Assembly (NCBI GenBank): GCA_964452325.1
Contig: CAYVLB010000054.1
Coordinates: 1 to 12,284 of the forward strand
Direction of reading: 5' to 3'
Length of the DNA stretch: 12,284 nt
Origin: JALVCQ01 sp964452325
GTDB taxonomy: Bacteria > Bacteroidota > Bacteroidia > JAADEI01 > JALVCQ01
Shown piece by piece: positions 7,198 to 12,284 of the stretch. The notes beneath the pieces are model-generated. The model did not search any database and was not told the origin of the DNA. It saw only the letters and a program-made list of their open reading frames with translations. Made by a program: the position numbers and the translations under genes. Positions within the stretch are counted from its first letter, which is position 1; each line of letters starts with the position of its first letter.

Positions 7198-7773
7198 ACA
7201 ATACCGCAATAAGCTCGTCATTTTTGTGGGACCTTCGGGAAGCGGTAAAACCACCATAGCCCGTGCAGTGATGCAACGCCTTCCACAGCTGGCCTTTTCG
7301 GTTTCTGCCACCACACGCTCTCCCCGAGCTACCGAGCGTGAAGGTCGGGACTATTATTTTATAGACGTAGAAACTTTCCGGCAATGGATTGCAGAAGGAC
7401 GCCTTTTGGAATACGAAGAAGTCTATCCCGGCTTGTTTTATGGGACACCACGTGCTGAACTCGAACGGATATGGCAGGCAGGACGGGTGCCAGTGTTGGA
7501 CATTGATATCAATGGTGCCCAAAAGTCAAACAACTTTTCCCAGACAGCTTTATCATTTACATTCATCCGGGTTCGGAAAAAAATCTTGGACAGCGCCTTC
7601 GGCAACGCCATACCGAAACTCCAGCTACCCTTGAAGATCGCCTCCAGCGTGCTCATTACGAAATGTCTCAAGCCGCGCGGATAGCAGATGTTACTATCTA
7701 CAATGAAATCCTTGCACAGTCCGTGGATGTTGCTGAAAAAGCTTTGCGTCGCTACTTGCAACTCCTCGACCCC
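7187..7773 (+). CDS. gmk: Guanylate kinase, frame broken near 7525 and continuous with nadD
   Basis: Guanylate kinase phosphorylates GMP (and dGMP) to GDP with ATP and is normally essential. From the ATG at 7187, residues 1-113 are clear Gmk: P-loop GPSGSGKTT at 15-23, GMP-binding SATTRSPR at about 40-47, EGRDYYF at 52-58, EYEEVYPGLFYGTPR at about 75-89, and LDIDINGAQK at 104-113. After AAG at 7523-7525 this frame becomes unrelated and stops at 7682-7684. Gmk homology resumes without a gap in the -1 frame from GTC at 7525-7527: VKQLFPDSFIIYIHPGS, the RLRQRHTET lid and EMSQAARIADVTIYNE. Re-reading one base, or restoring one G, repairs the protein exactly. The repaired frame has no stop before NadD; the 7773 end given here is only the approximate domain boundary. 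Sequencing error, true mutation and ribosomal frameshifting are all possible. Confidence 0.9.
7520..7538 (+). other. Frameshift site inside gmk
   Basis: The reading frame must move by -1 between AAG (7523-7525) and GTC (7525-7527) to keep Gmk homology. The local sequence is CAA AAG TCA; an A_AAG tetramer lets a lysine tRNA re-pair as AAA after a -1 slip, but the preceding CAA would re-pair poorly, so it is not a classic heptamer. AAAAGT at 7521-7526 and ACTTTT at 7533-7538 form a perfect but AT-rich 6-base inverted repeat with a 6-base loop. The simplest alternative is one missing G after 7525. Confidence 0.8.
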
Positions 7774-8376
7774 CTTCGGGTAGGCCTATTCCCCGGCACG
7801 TTTAATCCCATTCATCATGGCCACCTTTTTGTGGCAGAATACTTGGTCTCCTACACCGACCTTTCAAAAGTATGGTTTGTCCTTACCCCTCAAAATCCAT
7901 TTAAGAATCCACGCGACTTGGCAGATGAGTACGCCCGAAAGGAACTTATCGAAATAGCCATCCAAGACAATCCTGCCTTTGACCTCAGTGATATTGAATT
8001 TCGGTTGCCGCGTCCCAACTACACCATTCAAACCCTTTTACACCTTTCTGAACGGTTCCCCAACTACCAATTTACACTGATAATGGGGAGTGATGCCTAC
8101 CAAACCTTTCCCAAGTGGCGCCATGCCGAACTCATTTGTCGTAGCTATCGCATCTTCGTTTACGAACGTCCACACCACGAAATCGATCCCATCCCCCAGC
8201 ACCCCAATGTCCATTACTTCCAGCAAGTCCCCCAGCTGTTGATCGCTGCTTCCTTTATTCGTAAAGCCCTCCGACAAGGACATTCTATCCGTTATTTGGT
8301 ACCGGAATCGGTGCGCAAATACCTAGAAAAGTGGGGTATTTATCGAACGGTTTCATCTACAGAATCGAAAAACTAA
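7663..8376 (+). CDS. nadD: Nicotinate-nucleotide adenylyltransferase (NadD), probably fused to the C-terminal end of Gmk
   Basis: NadD transfers AMP from ATP to nicotinate mononucleotide in NAD biosynthesis. The catalytic domain begins at about 7777 with VGLFPGTFNPIHHGHLF, the (G/T)FNPxHxGH nucleotidyltransferase motif. TPQNPFK, IMGSDAYQTFPKWRHAELI and IAASFIRKALRQG (the ISxTxIR-like motif) follow in the usual order, ending near the family C-terminus. The coordinate given is the first ATG of the frame (7663), which lies inside Gmk-homologous sequence (MSQAARIADV). There is no ATG between it and the NadD domain; a TTG at 7756 could give a stand-alone protein. Upstream the same frame continues as the C-terminal half of Gmk with no stop, so a Gmk-NadD bifunctional protein is the natural reading if the gmk frame is repaired. 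Gap to the next gene: 9 bases. Confidence 0.92.
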   Translation: MSQAARIADVTIYNEILAQSVDVAEKALRRYLQLLDPLRVGLFPGTFNPIHHGHLFVAEYLVSYTDLSKVWFVLTPQNPFKNPRDLADEYARKELIEIAIQDNPAFDLSDIEFRLPRPNYTIQTLLHLSERFPNYQFTLIMGSDAYQTFPKWRHAELICRSYRIFVYERPHHEIDPIPQHPNVHYFQQVPQLLIAASFIRKALRQGHSIRYLVPESVRKYLEKWGIYRTVSSTESKN

Positions 8377-8385
8377 CTACACCCT

Positions 8386-8838
8386 ATGAAAACAATCTGG
8401 ATTTTCATGGCCGATCGCATCCTTGATGAAGTCATGGCCCAACAAATACAGGCGGAAATTGAGCAGTTTCTAGCCAATTGGCAGGACCATGGGAAACCAA
8501 TTCGGTCATCGCTATACCGGGTCCACAATGCATATTTTATCATTCAAGCCCATGAAGAACGTGTGGATGGATGCCCGATCGACGAATTGTACGCATTCTT
8601 CAAATCGTTGGGAATACGCTATGGCATCGACTTTCTTGATCGCTTTCGCGTCGGCTACTTAGACGCTGATGGCCGCCTTCACATTACCGCGCTTCATCAG
8701 CTTCCGCAGCTGTATCGAGAAGGACAAATCTCTGACGAGACCTTGTTTTATAACCACGTGGCCAATACTCCGGAGGACTTGGAGCAATGGCTACAACCCC
8801 TTGCAAAGAGTTGGATTCGCCGTTTTGTACACACATGA
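8386..8838 (+). CDS. Bacteroidota-type conserved protein of unknown function (often mislabelled 'ABC transporter ATPase')
   Basis: A 150-residue, probably soluble protein with no signal peptide or membrane segment. It resembles, from memory, a family common in Bacteroidota: an IWIFMADR-like opening, a FLANWQDHGKPI segment at about 28-39, a strand YFIIQAHEE at about 50-58, the characteristic GCPIDE at 62-67 (GCSID in many relatives), GIDFLDRFRVGYL at about 80-92 and a final SWIRRF. Databases sometimes call this family 'ABC transporter ATPase', but there is no Walker A, signature or Walker B motif, so I reject that name. It lies 9 bases after nadD and is the last gene of the prfA operon. C63 and D66 stand out as candidate functional residues (inference). 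Molecular function is unknown. Confidence 0.78.
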   Translation: MKTIWIFMADRILDEVMAQQIQAEIEQFLANWQDHGKPIRSSLYRVHNAYFIIQAHEERVDGCPIDELYAFFKSLGIRYGIDFLDRFRVGYLDADGRLHITALHQLPQLYREGQISDETLFYNHVANTPEDLEQWLQPLAKSWIRRFVHT

Positions 8839-9158
8839 TTTTGAGCACTTCAATGCTTAGAGAGGTCCCGAAGTGGCGAAAAGCCATTGGCGCATGTCCT
8901 TTCCTTTTGCAATAGTGCCCCACAAATCCCGTGATCCCAATCATTGAGTAGCCTGTAAACCCAGGCTTTCATAACCAATGCAACCGTTGGGAGGGCTATA
9001 TCCTGAGTTGTAAAGTCACTGCTGTTCATGACATCTTCGGCAAATGGTAAAGACAACAACAGATCGAAGGTAACGGCAGAGTGGCAGCGTACAACATTCG
9101 GGGAGGTGAAATAGTTACCTTTGCAGCCTTTTTAGTAAGTATTTATAAGCAGTCAAAA
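8839..9158. other. Gene-poor gap between two operons
   Basis: About 320 bases with no supported gene. It contains small hairpins: one right after the upstream stop (8842-8859, 6-base stem with one G-U pair) and AGCCTG/CAGGCT at 8950-8967 with a 6-base loop. Neither has a following T-run, so neither is a convincing intrinsic terminator. A minus-strand frame of 69 codons (8850-9059) shows no recognisable family. The promoter of the DUF177 operon sits near the right end. Confidence 0.6.
9116..9123 (+). promoter_or_regulatory. Putative Bacteroidota promoter for the DUF177-rpmF-plsX-fabH-efp operon
   Basis: TACCTTTG followed by CA exactly matches TAnnTTTG. It lies 35 bases before the ATG at 9159. 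This argues that the frame extending back to 9081 is not translated from there, because that start would be upstream of the promoter. No clear -33 element. Confidence 0.55.
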
Positions 9159-9650
9159 ATGATGCGGCGAAACGAGTGGCAGGAATATGCTATCCCCTTT
9201 TTGAGCATGAAAGTGGGAAGATATACCTACCATTTTGAAGCGGACGATGCATTCTTTGCCCAGCGTCCGGAGTCGCTGATTAAGTCTGGCCACTTGAATA
9301 TCGATGTGATATTTGATAAGCGGGATGATTTTCATTTCGAACTCCACTTTCAATTGAAGGGCAGCTACCACATAACTTGCGATCGATGCCTTAACGAGTT
9401 TGACTTACCGGTGGAAGGAACCTTTTTGCTCACGGTGGAGCGAAAAGATCATGCTGAATCAGATGATGATGACCTTATGTATCTTCCGTTATACCAACAT
9501 CAAGTGCCTATCGGAGAACATATTTATCAATATGCCCACGTGATGCTACCGTTTCGGAAGGTATGCGCAATGGGAGGTGCGCAATGCGACCCCGACATGG
9601 AAAAATTGATTGCTTCATACGGACGAAAGACCCACGAAAGCAAATCATAA
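9159..9650 (+). CDS. DUF177 (YceD-family) protein, probable 50S assembly/rRNA accumulation factor
   Basis: A 163-residue protein from the ATG pair at 9159/9162. It opens with MRRNEWQEYAIPFLSMKVG, as Bacteroidota DUF177 proteins do; the frame is open back to 9081, but the promoter at 9116 and the family N-terminus favour the later start. It contains C74-D-R-C77 followed by LNEFDLPVEG, the conserved DUF177 core, then an acidic patch (about 98-106) and a GEHIYQYAHVMLPFRKVC segment at about 119-136. The family (YceD/DUF177) is almost always next to rpmF, as here (6-base gap), and has been linked to 23S rRNA accumulation; the exact mechanism is not settled. A C-terminal pair of cysteines (136, 143) may add metal binding, which is inference. 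Confidence 0.87.
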   Translation: MMRRNEWQEYAIPFLSMKVGRYTYHFEADDAFFAQRPESLIKSGHLNIDVIFDKRDDFHFELHFQLKGSYHITCDRCLNEFDLPVEGTFLLTVERKDHAESDDDDLMYLPLYQHQVPIGEHIYQYAHVMLPFRKVCAMGGAQCDPDMEKLIASYGRKTHESKS

Positions 9651-9656
9651 TACATT

Positions 9657-9848
9657 ATGGCACATCCGAAACGAAAGACTTCCAAAGCAAGAAAGCGAAA
9701 ACGACGGACGCATTATAAGACCACAGCGCCCACCTATGCAGTGTGTAGCCATTGCGGCGAGCCGCATTTGTGGCATCGTGTGTGCCCAAACTGTGGATAT
9801 TATCGGGGCAAACCAGCAATCGAAGTTGCGGAAGAAGCTGCTGAATGA
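9657..9848 (+). CDS. rpmF: 50S ribosomal protein bL32
   Basis: A 63-residue, strongly basic large-subunit ribosomal protein. It opens MAHPKRKTSKARKRKRRTHY, typical of the family, and carries four zinc-ligand cysteines, C30-x-x-C33 and C43-x-x-C46, so this is the zinc-binding (C+) form. The tail is acidic (EVAEEAAE). It sits between DUF177 and plsX in the standard order and its TGA overlaps the plsX ATG by 4 bases. Expression is presumably driven from the promoter at 9116 together with the lipid genes. Confidence 0.97.
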   Translation: MAHPKRKTSKARKRKRRTHYKTTAPTYAVCSHCGEPHLWHRVCPNCGYYRGKPAIEVAEEAAE

Positions 9849-10804
9849 GTTGGCGATTAGGGATTGACATGATGGGGGGGGACCAGGCTCCTCAAGTTAC
9901 CATCCAAGGGATTGCCCCCGCACTTGACTACCTTCCCGAGGATGTTCAGTTATACCTTTTCGGTAATGAAGAAGCGATTCGCCCGGTGTCGGAGCAATAC
10001 CCCCCTGGACGAATTGTGACGATCCCTACCTCTCAGGTGGTCGCAATGGATGACTCACCTACCCGGGCGTTTCGTCTCAAGCCCCACTCGTCAATGGCAG
10101 TAGGACTGCAATACTTGAAGGAAGGGCGGATTGATGCCTTTGCTAGTGCAGGTAATACAGGGGCTATGTTGGTCGGAGCCCTTTTCTTTATCGGCACGAT
10201 CAAAGGGGTCATGCGTCCTGCCATTCCAGTGTTTGTCCCACACGATGACGGTTCATTGGGAGTTATGCTGGATGTGGGGGCCAATGCAGATTGCCGGCCC
10301 GAGTTCTTGCTACAATTCGCAGCTATGGGACAGGCTTTCACACATGATATCCTGCACATCCAATCTCCGAAGACATTTCTGCTCAATATGGGGGGGGAGG
10401 CAGGCAAAGGGAATCAGCTGGCCCGACAAACCCATGACTTGATGAAAAAATATGCATCACTCAATTTTGGGGGCAATGTGGAAGGATATTCCATTTTTGC
10501 CCCAGGTCATGATGTCATTATTACCGACGGGTTTACCGGTAATATTGTGTTAAAACTATGTGAAGGGCTGGCATCCCGAGCCCGTGCGGGGGGAGCCAAT
10601 GGCGATTTTTTCAACAAAATTGATCCCGAATTTTATGGGGGGATGCCTATTTTGGGCGTCAAAAAACCGGTCATCATTGGCCACGGAAGCTCTTCGCCGG
10701 AAGCCATTGCCCAAATGATGAAAATGACTTATAAGGTAGCCTCATCGCATATGGTTGACCATATCGGGCCCACCATTCGTCGTTTCATATTGAACGTTCA
10801 ATGA
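9845..10804 (+). CDS. plsX: Phosphate acyltransferase, PlsX
   Basis: PlsX converts acyl-ACP and phosphate to acyl-phosphate, the donor for PlsY in glycerolipid synthesis; it works peripherally at the inner membrane. The 319 residues are of typical length. Motifs: GIDMMGGDQAP at 6-16, ASAGNTGAML at 100-109, LDVGANADCRPE at 142-153, NVEGYSIF at 211-218, TDGFTGNIVLKLCEG at 227-241 and VIIGHGSSSPEAI near the C-terminus. NMGGEAGKGN replaces the more usual glutamate-rich NxGEExxKGN. Two uninterrupted 8-G tracts occur in the gene (9874-9881 and 10390-10397) and the frame is intact across both. It overlaps rpmF upstream and fabH downstream by ATGA, so translation is likely coupled through all three. 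Confidence 0.97.
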   Translation: MSWRLGIDMMGGDQAPQVTIQGIAPALDYLPEDVQLYLFGNEEAIRPVSEQYPPGRIVTIPTSQVVAMDDSPTRAFRLKPHSSMAVGLQYLKEGRIDAFASAGNTGAMLVGALFFIGTIKGVMRPAIPVFVPHDDGSLGVMLDVGANADCRPEFLLQFAAMGQAFTHDILHIQSPKTFLLNMGGEAGKGNQLARQTHDLMKKYASLNFGGNVEGYSIFAPGHDVIITDGFTGNIVLKLCEGLASRARAGGANGDFFNKIDPEFYGGMPILGVKKPVIIGHGSSSPEAIAQMMKMTYKVASSHMVDHIGPTIRRFILNVQ

Positions 10805-11859
10805 CCCAGTCCAAGCAAATTCGGGCAGCCATCACGGGCGTGGGAGCGTGGGTACCTCCCGATCGACTAACCAATGCTGACCTCGAGCAAATGGTTGATA
10901 CTTCCGATGAGTGGATTACTACCCGAACCGGCATCAAAGAACGTCGAATCCTAAAAGGGGAAGGACGGGGGATCTCGGCCATGGCAGTTCCGGCAGTACA
11001 AGTCCTTCTCGAAAAAACAGGCGTGGATCCCAGGACAATTGACTTGGTCATATGTGCCACCGTAACGCCAGATATGATTTTCCCCGCCACGGCCAACATC
11101 ATTGCCCATGAAACCGGCATGGTGAATGCCTTTGGATTTGATGTCGAGGCAGCATGCTCTTCTTTTTTATACTCCCTGACCATTGCACGGGCCTACATCG
11201 AAGCCGGACATCTGAAAAAAATTGTGGTAGTGGGTGCCGATAAAATGTCAGCAATTACCAATTATGAAGACCGTACAACCTGTATACTTTTTGGGGACGC
11301 TGCCGGAGCAGTACTAATAGAGCCTCGAAATGACGGTACGGGGATTATCGATGCCATTACTCGGTCCGATGGAGTGGGGATTCCATACCTTTATCAGAAA
11401 GCAGGAGGGTCGAAATATCCGCCAACCCTCGAGACGGTTCGCAACCGCGAACACTTTCTTCATCAAGAGGGCCGTCCTGTCTTCAAATTTGCCGTGACCA
11501 AAATGGCCGATGCTGTAGTAGAAATTATGAAACGCAACAGCCTCACATCTGAAGATATTGCCTATTTGGTGCCGCATCAAGCCAATTTACGAATCATTGA
11601 AGCCACGGCCAAACGGATGGGTATTCCCCGCGATCGGGCCATGATCAATATCCAACGATATGGCAACACCACCAATGCCACTATCCCGCTTGCCCTCTAT
11701 GAATGGGAACATCGGCTTCGGAAAGGAGATAACCTGATCCTCGCCACCTTTGGGGGAGGATTTACGTGGGGGAGTATCTACCTAAAATGGTCGTATGATG
11801 GTGAGCACGTTCCCACGCCATCGATTGAAACGAATGTGTCGGGCCTTAAAGTCGAATAA
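10801..11859 (+). CDS. fabH: Beta-ketoacyl-ACP synthase III, FabH
   Basis: FabH condenses acetyl-CoA (or a branched acyl-CoA) with malonyl-ACP to start fatty acid synthesis. In 352 residues the thiolase-fold catalytic triad is complete: C119 in DVEAACSSF, H259 in VPHQAN and N289 in YGNTTNAT. DTSDEWITTRTGIKERR at 33-49 and the glycine-rich FGGGFTWGS at about 317-325 are also diagnostic. A tail of some 20 residues after the last strand (YLKW) is longer than in many FabH proteins and has no recognisable domain. The primer preference cannot be read from the sequence, though Bacteroidota often make iso-branched acids. It overlaps plsX by 4 bases; efp starts 2 bases after its stop. Confidence 0.97.
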   Translation: MTQSKQIRAAITGVGAWVPPDRLTNADLEQMVDTSDEWITTRTGIKERRILKGEGRGISAMAVPAVQVLLEKTGVDPRTIDLVICATVTPDMIFPATANIIAHETGMVNAFGFDVEAACSSFLYSLTIARAYIEAGHLKKIVVVGADKMSAITNYEDRTTCILFGDAAGAVLIEPRNDGTGIIDAITRSDGVGIPYLYQKAGGSKYPPTLETVRNREHFLHQEGRPVFKFAVTKMADAVVEIMKRNSLTSEDIAYLVPHQANLRIIEATAKRMGIPRDRAMINIQRYGNTTNATIPLALYEWEHRLRKGDNLILATFGGGFTWGSIYLKWSYDGEHVPTPSIETNVSGLKVE

Positions 11860-11861
11860 GC

Positions 11862-12284
11862 ATGGCAACTACATCAGAAATTCGCAACGGCTTGGTCATT
11901 AAACATAATAATGACCTATGGCAGGTGATTCAGTTCCAGCACGTAAAACCCGGTAAAGGGCAAGCATTTGTTCGAACGCGCCTTAAAAGCCTAACAACCG
12001 GTAAAGTCGTTGAACAGACATTCCCCGCAGGGAGCCGAATTCATCCGGTGCGGGTTGAACGTCGTCCCTATCAGTTTCTATACAAAGACGGGGATACGTA
12101 TCACCTAATGAACTTAGAAGACTTTGACCAGATTGCAGTCCCAGAGGAGATTATTGAGAACCCACAATTCTTGAAGGAAGAAGAAGTGGTCACTGTCCAT
12201 TTTTACGTGGACGAAGATCGGCCCATCAAGGTGGAATTGCCGGTGGCCATCGAACTGGAAGTTACGTATGCTGAACCAGGTGTT
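11862..12284 (+). CDS. efp: Elongation factor P (3' end cut by window edge)
   Basis: EF-P relieves ribosome stalling at consecutive prolines. The visible 141 codons, from the ATG at 11862, read MATTSEIRNGLVI and the frame is open to the window edge; the family is about 185-190 residues, so roughly the last quarter is missing. Domain I (KOW-like) covers about 1-65, with the loop KPGKGQAF at 29-36; K32 occupies the position that is modified in lysine-type EF-Ps. VERRPYQFLYKDGDTYHLMN marks the start of the OB-fold domain II. The position is conserved: in many Bacteroidota efp follows fabH and precedes accB/accC, which would be expected just beyond the window (inference). Confidence 0.96.
   Translation, partial: MATTSEIRNGLVIKHNNDLWQVIQFQHVKPGKGQAFVRTRLKSLTTGKVVEQTFPAGSRIHPVRVERRPYQFLYKDGDTYHLMNLEDFDQIAVPEEIIENPQFLKEEEVVTVHFYVDEDRPIKVELPVAIELEVTYAEPGV

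Noticed and set aside
8386..8838. ABC transporter ATPase annotation for the 150-residue protein
   Set aside because: No Walker A, Walker B or ABC signature sequence is present, and it is too short for an ABC ATPase domain.
8950..8967. AGCCTG/CAGGCT hairpin as an intrinsic terminator
   Set aside because: The stem is only 6 bases and no T-run follows on either strand. It is over 100 bases past the upstream stop.
8850..9059. Minus-strand frame of 69 codons in the inter-operon gap
   Set aside because: No recognisable family, no clear promoter or start, and it overlaps no conserved element. It is compatible with chance in a non-coding gap.
1..12284. Mobile element, CRISPR array, phage genes, tRNA or rRNA
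   Set aside because: No transposase or integrase, no regularly spaced repeats, no cloverleaf or rRNA-like sequence was recognised. Gene content is core housekeeping throughout.

Overview
This window looks like core chromosome of a Gram-negative bacterium of the phylum Bacteroidota (inferred, no database search). Three things point there. The gene order DUF177 - rpmF - plsX - fabH - efp and the chain yicC - gmk - nadD are familiar from that phylum. Several genes match lineage-typical families: a BatA-type von Willebrand protein, and a small conserved protein usually mislabelled 'ABC transporter ATPase'. Four gene leaders carry the Bacteroidota -7 promoter element TAnnTTTG, and starts generally lack a Shine-Dalgarno sequence. 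LpxH implies a lipid A outer membrane.

Layout. Minus strand, 1-1640: trxB (thioredoxin reductase) followed, with a 4-base ATGA overlap, by the first 235 codons of a membrane-anchored BatA-like VWA protein that runs off the left edge. Plus strand, 1831-4146: a single-domain KtrA/TrkA potassium-channel regulator, then lpxH overlapping a predicted envelope protein of beta-propeller type. Plus strand, 4266-8838: prfA (release factor 1), purC, yicC, gmk, nadD and a Bacteroidota-type protein of unknown function. These are tightly packed, with 1-11 base overlaps or gaps of 9 bases, so probably one transcript from a promoter at about 4200. A gene-poor gap of about 320 bases follows. Plus strand, 9159 to the right edge: DUF177, rpmF, plsX, fabH and efp (cut by the window end), an operon linking ribosome assembly, fatty acid/phospholipid initiation and elongation factor P.

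The main anomalies are in otherwise ordinary housekeeping genes. The gmk frame is broken near 7525. If that break is bridged, gmk runs without a stop straight into nadD, predicting a Gmk-NadD fusion of about 396 residues. The lpxH frame has no ATG, GTG or TTG upstream of its first metal-binding motif; the only plausible start is an ATC at 2564. Each could be biology or a sequencing/assembly error. I see no phage, transposon, CRISPR, rRNA or tRNA, and no convincing exotic system.
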